A stretch of 64,000 nucleotides of DNA from Bacteroidota bacterium (GCA_030680835.1 JAUXUD010000062.1:156057-220056); one strand, 5' to 3'; counted from the stretch's first letter, positions 30,551 to 40,773 are shown. Made by a program: numbers and translations. The notes: generated by a model from the sequence alone, not told the origin.

Positions 30551-31883
30551 ATTCATTAAAATTTTGCAGAATCGATTCAAACAAATAGTTTCCAACTTTT
30601 TGGGCACCTTTATAATTAAAATGGGTATAATCTTTGTTTGCCAGAACCGGTTTTTTATCGGCCCATTCCACCATCGAATTTTTACCTCCCATCATTTCAT
30701 ATAAATTCCAAAAAGCACAATGATATTTTTTAGCAATGCGTTGCTGCGAGTGAATGAGAGGAACCACTCCCAGTGCGGTTTGCCAGTTCCCTAAAACGCG
30801 AGAAGCCTTATCTGCTGAACCAATAATCAGGATGCTGCTTTTGGGAAGGTTCTTTTTCAAATGTGCCATGGTCTTTTCCATTTTCCGTTCAAACCAGCTA
30901 AAATCAACCAGTTCGGGTTTAAACAAAAGATTCGGACCATAATGCAGGATTATCAAATCGTAAGGATATTTTTCGTTAATGGATTTAAAATAAGCACCTG
31001 GAATCTCTGAAAGTTCAATGCCAGAAATACCTCTAAACGAATAGTTATCCAGGGTAATGCCCAGTTCACTTTCTATGCTTGCACCATATACAGGTAAATC
31101 AAGACTTGAACCCATATTAAAAATTACTTTGTTTTGGGGGATATTAAATTTTATGGTTTCAATATTATATGATTGGGTATAATCTAATACCACCGGAGTA
31201 TCATTTACCAAAATAGTTTGACCCGAATCGGCTTTCCCATAAAAAAATTTCACGGCTAAAAAATCTTTTAAACGTTCTTCTTTTACGCCTTTTAATTTAA
31301 ACCAGCAGTTTTGCGCTTTGGGATAAAAAACATGACCAGAAAATCCAAAAGGGTAGGCACCCCATTTGCTGTTTTGAAAACTTGCATCTTTCCAGTTGGG
31401 TGAATAGGTATGTTGAACCGAACCCCTGTTGGATGCGGAGATTGAGGTTACCGGCACAAAACCCACACCCTTTCCACCAAATTGTTTCTGCAGTTTTTTT
31501 CTCAAATCCTGTGAAATCAGATCGCCTTCAATCATTGAATCTCCAAAATAGGCAATCCTTAATTTTTTGCGCTTTCCCCTTTTTAAATCATACAGTGCTT
31601 TCATAAAAATTTTCAGACCACTGTTTTCATTGCTATCCGAATATTGAACAATGGCTCCCGGATCTTTGGAACCTGCTGAAGAGGTAATTGATTTGTCCGT
31701 ACTTTCAAATGAATCTATTTCTGCTACAATGAAAGGTTTTGATTTCAACTCAGAAAACATATCCACTTTTCGCAAAGACCAGTCGCCCAGTTTAAAATCT
31801 GTTTTAATAAGTGAAAGCATTGACAACAGGATTATTGTGTATACCAATACAGAGACAGGATACTTAATTTTATTTGGGTCCAT
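30534..31883 (-). CDS. SGNH/GDSL-type hydrolase, membrane anchored
   Basis: RIAYFGDSMIEGDLIS, LIILHYGPNLLF, DYTHFNYKGAQ; overlaps the downstream SGNH gene. Confidence 0.85.
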   Translation of the reverse strand: MDPNKIKYPVSVLVYTIILLSMLSLIKTDFKLGDWSLRKVDMFSELKSKPFIVAEIDSFESTDKSITSSAGSKDPGAIVQYSDSNENSGLKIFMKALYDLKRGKRKKLRIAYFGDSMIEGDLISQDLRKKLQKQFGGKGVGFVPVTSISASNRGSVQHTYSPNWKDASFQNSKWGAYPFGFSGHVFYPKAQNCWFKLKGVKEERLKDFLAVKFFYGKADSGQTILVNDTPVVLDYTQSYNIETIKFNIPQNKVIFNMGSSLDLPVYGASIESELGITLDNYSFRGISGIELSEIPGAYFKSINEKYPYDLIILHYGPNLLFKPELVDFSWFERKMEKTMAHLKKNLPKSSILIIGSADKASRVLGNWQTALGVVPLIHSQQRIAKKYHCAFWNLYEMMGGKNSMVEWADKKPVLANKDYTHFNYKGAQKVGNYLFESILQNFNEYEKEN

Positions 31884-31891
31884 TTAAATGG

Positions 31892-32431
31892 CTAAGCTGA
31901 TTTATCAAGGTCCTTTTTCATAATCACCATGCCCCGGTATTCAACTTTCATGTGTTCAAACGGAAGGGTAAGTGTGCCACATATTTCGTATCCCAGTTTA
32001 TTATAAAAGGCTATGGGGTCGGTACTACTGTCCATTGCTTTCAAAAAAACAATATCTTTCTTTAAATCCAAAGCCAAATCATCGGCAATTTGCATCAGCA
32101 TTTTACCCAAACCAACGCCTTTGAATGCATTTAAAATATAAATGCGTTCCACTTCCAGGCAATTTTTAGACTCAAAATTAATGAGGCTTTCATTAAGCCT
32201 GATTTTTAAATAGGCAACAGGTTGTTCGTTATCATAAGCAATATAATGAAGGTTATTGGGGTCGATGAGCTCTTCCGCCACCACCTCAGGTGCATACGAT
32301 TTTTTCATATACCATTCAGCGCCGCCATCATACCAAAGATGCAAAAAGTTTTCCTTATATATTTTGATGGCAAGTTCTGATAATTCATGCGCACGCGTTG
32401 AATCGATTTTAACAGTTTTGATTTTCACCAT
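31892..32431 (-). CDS. GNAT-family N-acetyltransferase
   Basis: CLEVERIYILNAFKGVGLGKMLMQIADDLA...DPIAFYNKLGYEICG. Confidence 0.87.
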   Translation of the reverse strand: MVKIKTVKIDSTRAHELSELAIKIYKENFLHLWYDGGAEWYMKKSYAPEVVAEELIDPNNLHYIAYDNEQPVAYLKIRLNESLINFESKNCLEVERIYILNAFKGVGLGKMLMQIADDLALDLKKDIVFLKAMDSSTDPIAFYNKLGYEICGTLTLPFEHMKVEYRGMVIMKKDLDKSA

Positions 32432-32501
32432 TCAAAGGTACGCATGTTTTGTTTTTTATTTTTGAGAAAGGGTTCTGTGTAATTCACATTTCTATAAACA
32501 C

Positions 32502-32534
32502 CAAAAGAGCTACCCTGAATGAGTAGCTCTTTTT
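32502..32534. terminator. Bidirectional intrinsic terminator
   Basis: AAAAGAGCTAC-CCTGAATGA-GTAGCTCTTTTT just downstream of the 32559..33632 gene. Confidence 0.8.
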
Positions 32535-32558
32535 AAAATGAATAAATACCGTATCGGA

Positions 32559-33632
32559 TTAATGTGCTACCATCAGCTTTTGCTGATGTAATTTTAATCC
32601 GTTATTTTCAACACATAAAACATACATTCCGTTACTTAATCCGGAAGTATTCAGTGTTGATTGGTTTTCAGAAATGTTTGTGTGAAGCACCTCTTTTCCA
32701 TCAAGTGAATATAATTTAACAACAGCATTGTTAAGGGTTGCGTTGTTTATTTGAATTGTTAAAGCATCGCTGGCCGGAATTGGATAAACTGAAATCATTT
32801 CATTTCCTGTAAGCTCATTGTTTCCGGTAGTTCCGCTGGTAAAAGAGATATTGAGACTATTTTCCCAGATACTTGCGCTTTCTTTCCATTTCAATTGCTG
32901 AAATGATGCTGTTTTATTATTGGCATCTGAAGTAATAATAAAACGATATTTTAAACTGGTTATGCCGGTACTTTGATCTTTACTCCATTCCTGCATACTA
33001 TCCATCTTATTGCCGGTATAATAATATTGTATATAGCCGTTATCTTTCCAGGTTAATGCAACATTATCCCAGTTGAAGTTGTTTATTCTGTCTTTTTTAC
33101 CACTAATATAGGTAACATCATTTTTACTAAGGTTCACCCAAGCCGAAGTAGACGAGCTCCATGAATATCCAATCATCGTTGTTATTAAACCAGAACTGTA
33201 AGTTAATGTTTGCTTTGAGTTGCTTTTCCAGGTACTTGAAACGGTATCATAATCTTCCCACATAATCAGGGTATCATTGGTGCCGTCACTTTGCCAGGTG
33301 TCTCTTCGCCAGTTGCTAAAGGCACCTCCATTTTGGTTTTTTTGGGAAGTAGCCGTATACACATTACCGGTTTTACTGCCTGTACATTTAAATTGGCTTG
33401 CACTTAAAGGGGGTGGTGTTGATGAGGTCATATTTGTGATATAGTTATTCCCATCCCTTGTAATATCGATACTATAATAGGTATAAACGCCTATTGACCA
33501 CACTTCTTTGGTATGATTGGCAGGAGCGTTGTAAAATTGGGTCATGGACCAAACAGAAGCCGGATGAATTTGTGCCTCTGCGCATAATCCAATGCTTAAT
33601 GAGGCTGCAAAAAGTAAGTGTTTAAGTTTCAT
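32559..33632 (-). CDS. Secreted T9SS type A sorting-domain protein
   Basis: Signal peptide; C-term MISVYPIPASDALTIQINNATLNNAVVKLYSLDGKEVLHTN...NGMYVLCVENNGLKLHQQKLMVAH. Confidence 0.82.
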   Translation of the reverse strand: MKLKHLLFAASLSIGLCAEAQIHPASVWSMTQFYNAPANHTKEVWSIGVYTYYSIDITRDGNNYITNMTSSTPPPLSASQFKCTGSKTGNVYTATSQKNQNGGAFSNWRRDTWQSDGTNDTLIMWEDYDTVSSTWKSNSKQTLTYSSGLITTMIGYSWSSSTSAWVNLSKNDVTYISGKKDRINNFNWDNVALTWKDNGYIQYYYTGNKMDSMQEWSKDQSTGITSLKYRFIITSDANNKTASFQQLKWKESASIWENSLNISFTSGTTGNNELTGNEMISVYPIPASDALTIQINNATLNNAVVKLYSLDGKEVLHTNISENQSTLNTSGLSNGMYVLCVENNGLKLHQQKLMVAH

Positions 33633-33751
33633 TTTATTTTAGATTAATAAAACGAATATAACCTTTCAAAAATAAAATACAAGCACCAAAATCTACATAG
33701 GATGTTGCTGCTTACCGGCTTACATTAATTAAAAGCCACAAACCGGAGTCA

Positions 33752-35137
33752 TTACTTGTGCACTTTTTTAATAAAATCTTCAACCTCGGGAACGCCTCCC
33801 TGTAAAACCAGATATCCGTTATAGGGCTCTCTTTCGGTAATATCGGAACAGATCGGTGTGAGCATCATTTTTTTTATTTCTACCGGATCTTCGGTTTGTC
33901 CAAGTACCCAGCCCAATTTAATATATGCGGTCTCCGGTAACATATTGGCTAAAGGTACCACTCCCTTTGCCATCATATCCCTGCCCGTATCATAAACAAA
34001 CATGTGCACATAACCCCAAATGGTTTGAACCACCATAAAAACACAAACGCCTTCTTCTTTGGCTTTCACAATAGCAGGATACAATTCTTTGTTTACATGA
34101 CCCAAACCGGTTCCCACAATAATAATTCCTTTATATCCGGCATCAATCATGGCAAACATTACATCAGGTTTCATACCCGGATAATAATAGAGCATGGTAG
34201 CCTTTTCACTGAAAAAAGGATAGATTTCAACCTTATTGTCTTTTCTGCGGTGGTTGTATTCCTCTTTTAAGGGAGTAATACTTTTTCTTGTTACCATAGC
34301 AACCGGAGTATCGCCAATGGTTCTGAATGTTGAACGATAAGAAGAATGCATTTTTCGAACCCGGGTTCCTCTATGCAGCAAACCATATTCATCAGATGTG
34401 GGTCCAAACATGCACACCAAAACCTCTGCAATATCCGATGTGCCGGCAGTAAACATGGCATGCATCAGGTTGAGTGCAGCATCCGAACTCGGCCGGTCGG
34501 ATGAACGTTGAGAACCTACAAGTATGATAGGAACGGGTGAATTTCGAACCATATACGTTAATACGGCAGCCGTATGTTGTAAGGTATCGGTACCGTGACC
34601 TACAACAATTCCATCAACCCCTTTTCTTATTTCATTTACAATCGCGTGCGCAAGTGCGATGTATTGTTTAGGTCCCATATTTTCACTGAAAACGGCAAAA
34701 ATCTTTTCAGTATCCAGGTTACAGATATCAGCCAGTTCGGGGACGGCTCCATAAAGCTCTCCGGGTGAAAAAGCAGGAATTACGGCTCCCGTGCGGTAAT
34801 CAAGCCGTGAAGCAATCGTTCCTCCGGTTCCAAACAATTTAACATAAGGCAATCCTTTTGTTATGGGAAATTGCTTTTCCGGAATCTGATAATTGGCCTT
34901 TTTATAACCAGTCTCACGAATTTCTGATATGGTATTCACATCCACTCCAATATTATACCCGGTAATTATTTTTAATACGATATGTTCTTCATCGGTATTT
35001 TCTGCCCGTGGTAAAATGGTCCCCTGAAAAAGTCCGCGCGTGGTATCAATATCCACTGCAGCCCAAACCCTTGCCGTATATTTTTTTAATACACTTAGTG
35101 CTTGTCCTTTATAACCCTGAAAAGTATTTTCGTCCAT
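33752..35137 (-). CDS. gatD: Archaeal-type Glu-tRNA(Gln) amidotransferase subunit D
   Basis: N-terminal GatD-like domain plus asparaginase-I domain: VKLFGTGGTIASRLDYRTGAVIPAF, GIVVGHGTDTLQHTAA, VGSQRSSDRPSSDAALNL; 8 bp downstream of gatE. Confidence 0.9.
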   Translation of the reverse strand: MDENTFQGYKGQALSVLKKYTARVWAAVDIDTTRGLFQGTILPRAENTDEEHIVLKIITGYNIGVDVNTISEIRETGYKKANYQIPEKQFPITKGLPYVKLFGTGGTIASRLDYRTGAVIPAFSPGELYGAVPELADICNLDTEKIFAVFSENMGPKQYIALAHAIVNEIRKGVDGIVVGHGTDTLQHTAAVLTYMVRNSPVPIILVGSQRSSDRPSSDAALNLMHAMFTAGTSDIAEVLVCMFGPTSDEYGLLHRGTRVRKMHSSYRSTFRTIGDTPVAMVTRKSITPLKEEYNHRRKDNKVEIYPFFSEKATMLYYYPGMKPDVMFAMIDAGYKGIIIVGTGLGHVNKELYPAIVKAKEEGVCVFMVVQTIWGYVHMFVYDTGRDMMAKGVVPLANMLPETAYIKLGWVLGQTEDPVEIKKMMLTPICSDITEREPYNGYLVLQGGVPEVEDFIKKVHK

Positions 35138-35145
35138 GTAATTTT

Positions 35146-37134
35146 TTATTCAACCGGTGAAGAAGCAGTGGCAACTACTTCTGTACTTAATTCTGCCAGA
35201 CTCATATTCCCCAATGCCAGGTTCCGCACCTGTCCCATAATCCATTTGCCATCGGCTTCCTTTGTTTTCGAAAACTTTATTTGTGCAAACTGTTCCTGAT
35301 AAATGGGTATGATATCGGTGATTTCTTTTTTAGATGCAGGCCTGAAATTGATCATTGTCAGAATCGTTTCAAAATCTGATTTTGGATTTTTAAAGCATTC
35401 AATCAGCATCTTTTCAGCGATGTTTACATTCAGATTTTTATCTGTCAAAAATTTAAAAAGATCAAATATTTTGGCATAACTAAAATTGTCTGAACCTTTG
35501 TAATTGTTTTCTATAAACTTTAAAGTATGTCCAAAAAAGGTTCCTAAAAATCGGGGAGAAATATTGAACGCAAGGCTTATCTTTTCAAGAAGGGATACCA
35601 GGTTCTTTTTCAAAATATAGGTATAGGTATCCTCTGGAATATTCCATGATTTTAATTGTTGAATCCGGTCAAAAACATCAATGGGAATTCCTTTACGGAT
35701 TTCTTCTATATGTTCGTCTTTTAAAGGAATGGGCGCCGAGTCGGTATCCGGATACATGCGGTCGGCACCGGGCAATACCCGCTCGAAAATTGTTGTACCA
35801 TCAGCAAACGATTTGCGGGTTTCATTGGGTATACAAACAAAGGCCATTCTGCATCTTTCTTCTACTGTTTCCAGGGCTGTAGGAATATCTTCTTCCAGTC
35901 CCCATAAAACAATCCATGCATCATCTTCAGAACAGGAAATTGTTTTGCGAATCTTTTCTGCTTCTGTTTCTGTAACTAAAGCTTGCAGATTTTCCGAATG
36001 AATCATATTGGGCTTTTCAATACAGGCAATTACTTTCAGTCGGCCCGAAATTTCATCCGCAAACATTTGATCGGGTTGGGTAAAATGCGATAAAATTCCC
36101 CTGAATCCGGGCAAGTGTATGGCCACAATTTTCAGCCCGTTATTTTTAGCATTTTGTAAGGGCTCATAACCGAAATCAAAATCATCGGCATTTAATGGAA
36201 TGGCATTTAATTTCCATTGTTTAACATCCCCAACTTTTTCTTCGAGCAACGCAATAATATGAACCAATGCCCATTGTCTGAAACACTCGTTATGGGTAAG
36301 CTCTGGCATCCATTTGGTATGTGCAACTCCTTTTATTTCTACCCGCGTACCTCCACGGCAGCTCACATTTACATCGGCACGGGTTGAACCCATTCCGGTT
36401 CTTACTTTGGCCGTGCTTCTGTTGAGGAAACGGATATAATCGGCACCTTCTTTAACTTCTTCCGGGTTTTTAAATTCGGGATGTGTAACTGTTTCAATTA
36501 GCGGCATTCCCAGCCGGTCGGTTTTATAAATCCGCAAATGACCCACATCCGAAATTTCGCGGCACGAATCTTCTTCAATACTTAATTGGATCAGATTAAT
36601 AATTTTATTTTTTAGCTGAATCTTACCACCAACCCCAATAATCGCAGTTCGTTGAAATCCGCCCGGAATGCTTCCGTCGAGATATTGTTTGCGGGTTATA
36701 TGTACTTCACCCACAATATTCATTTTGTTCAGTATCGAAACCTCCAGAGCAATATCAAGTGCCACGGGATCTATCGGAAATGGCGGCGTATCATCAATTT
36801 CATAGGTACAGGCCGTTTCGTTTTTGATCCGGTATATAATATTTTTACGGGTTTTAAATTCCATTAATGCCGTGCCATCATATTCGCCGAGCTCACTTAA
36901 GGTGGGGCGCATATGCCTCACAATTTCTGCATCAAAATCGGTATGGGAATTAAATTTACCTGCCGGACATCGGCAAAAGAGTTTGCGGCGCGTTAACAAT
37001 TGCTGGTGCACTTCCAATCCCGACATAAAACCGATACGGTCGTAATCAGCTTGTGTAGCTTCTTTTCTGCTTTTATATCCGATGGCAATTTTACTCAGCT
37101 CGTAATTCTGCTCCGGATCAAACAACTGGCTCAT
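35146..37134 (-). CDS. gatE: Archaeal-type Glu-tRNA(Gln) amidotransferase subunit E
   Basis: GLEVHQQLLTRRKLFCRCP...RHMRPTLSELGEYDGTALMEFK; RKQYLDGSIPGGFQRTAIIG; RTGMGSTRADVNVSCRGGTRVEIKGV; 662 aa, room for the AspRS-like insertion. Confidence 0.92.
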   Translation of the reverse strand: MSQLFDPEQNYELSKIAIGYKSRKEATQADYDRIGFMSGLEVHQQLLTRRKLFCRCPAGKFNSHTDFDAEIVRHMRPTLSELGEYDGTALMEFKTRKNIIYRIKNETACTYEIDDTPPFPIDPVALDIALEVSILNKMNIVGEVHITRKQYLDGSIPGGFQRTAIIGVGGKIQLKNKIINLIQLSIEEDSCREISDVGHLRIYKTDRLGMPLIETVTHPEFKNPEEVKEGADYIRFLNRSTAKVRTGMGSTRADVNVSCRGGTRVEIKGVAHTKWMPELTHNECFRQWALVHIIALLEEKVGDVKQWKLNAIPLNADDFDFGYEPLQNAKNNGLKIVAIHLPGFRGILSHFTQPDQMFADEISGRLKVIACIEKPNMIHSENLQALVTETEAEKIRKTISCSEDDAWIVLWGLEEDIPTALETVEERCRMAFVCIPNETRKSFADGTTIFERVLPGADRMYPDTDSAPIPLKDEHIEEIRKGIPIDVFDRIQQLKSWNIPEDTYTYILKKNLVSLLEKISLAFNISPRFLGTFFGHTLKFIENNYKGSDNFSYAKIFDLFKFLTDKNLNVNIAEKMLIECFKNPKSDFETILTMINFRPASKKEITDIIPIYQEQFAQIKFSKTKEADGKWIMGQVRNLALGNMSLAELSTEVVATASSPVE

Positions 37135-37294
37135 TTATTATTATAGTTTGATATGAAAAAATTGATTTTTTACCAGATCAAACATAATAAATTTTGACGT
37201 TTTCCTCAGTAAAATATATTGAGGATAAAATTACCTGATCAGGACAAACAATACTATGATATTAGTCACCCAATTACAGCTTAAATTCCTTTGC

Positions 37295-37882
37295 TTACCT
37301 AATCTCCATATATCCCACTATTTCAAACACTCTGCCTTCTCTTCTTTCAAGCGGACGATATAAAATTCCGTTTACTTCAAATAATATTTCTCCGTTTCGC
37401 ATCACCTCATTATAGTCGTCATTTAAAAAAGGTACGGTTGAACCGATTGGCGGTCTGACTACTTCATACTCTATGGAATGCGGGATTTGCCTGTAGTAAG
37501 TACCCCCGTAATAATAGTACATTACCGGTCCTACCGACCAACTAAAGTAACCCATTGGTAAAACACGAATGCGAATGCCAAGCGGAGGTCCGATAATCCT
37601 GTAAGAGTTCCCCCAGGGCCTGTAATAATAGCCGTTGTGGTAATGATAATTGTAATTGCGATGTCTGATAACTACAGCCTCCCGCGGAACCACTACGGTT
37701 CGAATATGGGGCGCCCCGTGCCGGTATACAATTTTGGGAGGTGCGGGTTTTCGAACCACTACTACTTTATCGTGTTTGTGGCTATGACCTTTTTTTTGTG
37801 CATGCACGTTCAGACCTGTAAATAATAAAAGGCCTAAAATAAAAATTGAAGTTTTCATTTTTGCTTTATTTAATAGTAACAA
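37295..37882 (-). CDS. Secreted His/Tyr-rich hypothetical protein (DUF6515-like)
   Basis: Signal peptide; VVIRHRNYNYHYHNGYYYRPWG; C-terminal domain IGSTVPFLNDDYNEVMRNGEILFEVNGILYRPL. Confidence 0.65.
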   Translation of the reverse strand: MLLLNKAKMKTSIFILGLLLFTGLNVHAQKKGHSHKHDKVVVVRKPAPPKIVYRHGAPHIRTVVVPREAVVIRHRNYNYHYHNGYYYRPWGNSYRIIGPPLGIRIRVLPMGYFSWSVGPVMYYYYGGTYYRQIPHSIEYEVVRPPIGSTVPFLNDDYNEVMRNGEILFEVNGILYRPLERREGRVFEIVGYMEIR

Positions 37883-37971
37883 AAATTACGTTGCAAATAT
37901 GATGCCTTTCATAACAAAAGGTTTAAATATTTAGTTCTGGTTCGGACTAAATCAGTAGTATGCCTGAATCC

Positions 37972-38724
37972 TTACTTTTTTTGTGCTTCAATCAAAGGGC
38001 CATTTATAATTTCCTTAACCTGGCTTTGAAGTTGCTCTATATGTTCTTTGCCCATTCCGCGTGTAATAACAGGTTTATGTATGATTACATCGGCGATACC
38101 AGGCCCGGCACTTCCTTTCCAGGGACTGCCGCCCTGCAGAATTTTCCAGTTGTTCACAAAAGTTATGGGAATGATGGGCACTTGTTTTTGAATGGCAATG
38201 GCAAATGCACCCGATTTAAAGGGCGCCATAAGAGGAACTTGTTTAGAGATGGTACCTTCGGGAAAAATAACCAGCGGATTGCCTTTATCCAATTCCTGCG
38301 ACATCCTTTTAATTGCCTTAAATGACCCGATTGCATTATCCCGGTCAACCAGAATATTCATGCCTGAAGTGTAATAAATATGAAATAATGGCCACTTTTC
38401 AATTTCCTTTTTACCGGTAAATACAAAGTATTGTTTGAAAATAGTATAAATGCAAAAAATATCAAGAAAAGAGGTATGATTCGGACAAATGATATAGGCC
38501 CCTTTTTCTGGAATATTTTCAGCACCTTTTACCCTTAAATGTGCACCTGCAAACACCAGCAGCAAAAATCCATGCAGCCTGATCATTTTAAATGCCATGG
38601 GAAAGCGCCTGGGATCAGCAAGCAGATAATACATAATGGGATACGCCAGAATAACAGACAGCGAAAAAACGATAAGGTAATAGATTTTATATAAGAACCG
38701 GAACGGTAACAGCAGATATTGCAT
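37972..38724 (-). CDS. 1-acyl-sn-glycerol-3-phosphate acyltransferase (PlsC-like)
   Basis: CPNHTSFLD (HX4D), VIFPEGTISK motifs. Confidence 0.9.
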   Translation of the reverse strand: MQYLLLPFRFLYKIYYLIVFSLSVILAYPIMYYLLADPRRFPMAFKMIRLHGFLLLVFAGAHLRVKGAENIPEKGAYIICPNHTSFLDIFCIYTIFKQYFVFTGKKEIEKWPLFHIYYTSGMNILVDRDNAIGSFKAIKRMSQELDKGNPLVIFPEGTISKQVPLMAPFKSGAFAIAIQKQVPIIPITFVNNWKILQGGSPWKGSAGPGIADVIIHKPVITRGMGKEHIEQLQSQVKEIINGPLIEAQKK

Positions 38725-38985
38725 AATTCAAAGGGGACGAAGAAAGCTTATTTTTTAACATTAAAATGTGATGTGTATCAGGTTTTGAATACCAGATATT
38801 TTATAACAAATATTTGAACCCAATAAAGTCAGGTTCGCGAAGCTTTCAGGCAACTGTAAAAGCTAAGGTTTTAACACGATTATTCATATTCTGGATTTAT
38901 ATGTTTCGTAAAAAGTTGATTTTGAATAAAAACAAAAACTTGATTTGCTCTCGGGGATATTGTTATTTTGATTTAAATTATCTGA

Positions 38986-39531
38986 TTGAAACCAAAAGGC
39001 ACATATAAAACCGATGATGAACTGGTTTTGGCATTAAAAGCCAAAGACCGCAATGCATTTGGTTACCTGTACGATCATTATTGCAAAGCCTTGTTTGGTG
39101 TTATTGACCGGATTGTACAATCGGAAGAAATTGCCAACGATGTATTACAGGAATCTTTTGTTAAAATCTGGAAGAATATAGATTCTTATTCAAATGAAAA
39201 GGGCTCAATTTATACCTGGATGCTGAATGTGTGCCGCAATATGGCCATTGATGCCATACGTTCAAAGAATTATAAAAACGAATCTCAAAACCAGAGCATT
39301 GATGATTACGTAAATACAATTAACAAAACAGAACAGGTTCAAACCAAAGTGGATCATATAGGCTTAAAAGAAGTAATCGCTAAACTTAAACCCGAATACA
39401 AAGTGTTAATTGATAAAATATATTTTGAAGGCTATACGCATGAAGAAACTTCGGAAGAACTGAATATACCCCTGGGAACGGTTAAAACACGCATACGTGC
39501 AGCCATCAAACAATTGAGAGAAATCGTATAA
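38986..39531 (+). CDS. ECF-type RNA polymerase sigma factor (TTG start)
   Basis: DVLQESFVKIWKNIDSYSNEKGSIYTWMLNVCRNMAIDAIRSK (sigma2); EGYTHEETSEELNIPLGTVKTRIRAAIKQLR (sigma4). Confidence 0.93.
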   Translation: MKPKGTYKTDDELVLALKAKDRNAFGYLYDHYCKALFGVIDRIVQSEEIANDVLQESFVKIWKNIDSYSNEKGSIYTWMLNVCRNMAIDAIRSKNYKNESQNQSIDDYVNTINKTEQVQTKVDHIGLKEVIAKLKPEYKVLIDKIYFEGYTHEETSEELNIPLGTVKTRIRAAIKQLREIV

Positions 39532-40329
39532 ATGGATATCAAGTCATATATAGAATCCGGAATTTTAGAAAGCTATGTGCTTGGGCTTTGCAATGAAAAG
39601 GAGAGAAGCGAAGTAGAATTGCTATGTGCGAAGCATGCTGAATTGAAGGCTGAACTTGATCATATTCAGGAATCGATAAATAATTATGCTACAATGCATG
39701 GCAAAACACCTAAGCCAATAGTAAAGCAGCAAATATTTGATGAAATAGATAAACTGGAGCAAAAAACAGATGCCAAAACCATTCCTTTGCCAGTTCAGAA
39801 TTACCGCATTGCAATAGCGGCTACGATTACTTTGTTTGCATTAAGTTTTGTTGCAAACATTATCATTTACAGTAAATATAAATTGGCCAGTGAACAATTA
39901 CTTACCTTAAATGAAGAGAAAAGGCAGTTGGCAGAAAATGTAAATACCACCCGCTTGAAGATGGAAAGCCTCTATAATGATAAGGCAGTGATTGCAGATC
40001 CGATGGTGCAAAAAATTATGATGAAAGGGGTCGCTAAATCTCCGGAAAGTTTAACCATGGCTTATTGGAACAAAGTTTCCAAAGAGGTTTTTATAGAGAT
40101 AAAAAATTTACCAACACCCGAGGCCGGCAAACAATACCAGCTTTGGGCAATTGTAGATGGAAAGCCGGTAGATGCTGGGATGATTACATTAACTGCAGGT
40201 GATTCTTCATTGCATAAAATGAAACCCTTTGAGGCTCCTCAGGCCTTTGCCATAACGCTTGAAAAACAAGGTGGCAGTGCAAATCCTACACTTACCGAAA
40301 TGTACGTGATGGGAGCGGTGGGTTTATAA
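39532..40329 (+). CDS. Anti-sigma factor, RskA-like C-terminal domain
   Basis: Single TM segment; YQLWAIVDGKPVDAGMITL...FAITLEKQGGSANPTLTEMYVMGAV; directly follows the sigma gene. Confidence 0.87.
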   Translation: MDIKSYIESGILESYVLGLCNEKERSEVELLCAKHAELKAELDHIQESINNYATMHGKTPKPIVKQQIFDEIDKLEQKTDAKTIPLPVQNYRIAIAATITLFALSFVANIIIYSKYKLASEQLLTLNEEKRQLAENVNTTRLKMESLYNDKAVIADPMVQKIMMKGVAKSPESLTMAYWNKVSKEVFIEIKNLPTPEAGKQYQLWAIVDGKPVDAGMITLTAGDSSLHKMKPFEAPQAFAITLEKQGGSANPTLTEMYVMGAVGL

Positions 40330-40337
40330 GAGCGCAT

Positions 40338-40748
40338 CTGAAAAAAACTTTAATCGCACTTGCAGCAGTCTTAATGATGCTGGGAGTAAACACCTCCAAA
40401 CCCCTTTGCCATTCTTCTAAGGTAACCATCGCCAGCGCAAAGGGAGACTTTATGAAATCAAAAGAGGGAACCTGGGCCGGTATGAAAGAGGGAAAAATGT
40501 ACTGCTACAAAATCGACAAAAGTGCAAAATTATGGTGGAGCGCTGATGGGAAAAACTGGGCAGCCGTAAGTGATGGAATGTGGGCCGACAAAGAGGGAAG
40601 ATGGCTCAAAAATGGAAAAAACAAACTCTGGTGGAGCGCAGATATGGGCAAAAACTGGAGCGAAGTTCCCGAGAGGAAATGGGAAGGCCCTAATGGAGAA
40701 TGGTACAAATTTGATAAAGACTGGTCCTTGTGGGTTCATAAGAAATAG
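40338..40748 (+). CDS. Small secreted Trp/Lys-rich repeat protein; possible CTG start at 40338
   Basis: ORF track starts at ATG 40374. In-frame upstream codons from CTG give (M)KKTLIALAAVLMMLGVNTSKP, a signal-peptide-like leader; then repeats LWWSADGKNW...MWADKEGRWLKNGKNKLWWSADMGKNW...RKWEGPNGEWYKF. Confidence 0.6.
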   Translation: MKKTLIALAAVLMMLGVNTSKPLCHSSKVTIASAKGDFMKSKEGTWAGMKEGKMYCYKIDKSAKLWWSADGKNWAAVSDGMWADKEGRWLKNGKNKLWWSADMGKNWSEVPERKWEGPNGEWYKFDKDWSLWVHKK

Positions 40749-40773
40749 TTTTTATATTTCGTATCCTTTATTT

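Noticed and set aside
33752-35137. Plain L-asparaginase I instead of GatD
   Set aside because: The extra N-terminal domain and immediate coupling to an unmistakable gatE support GatD.
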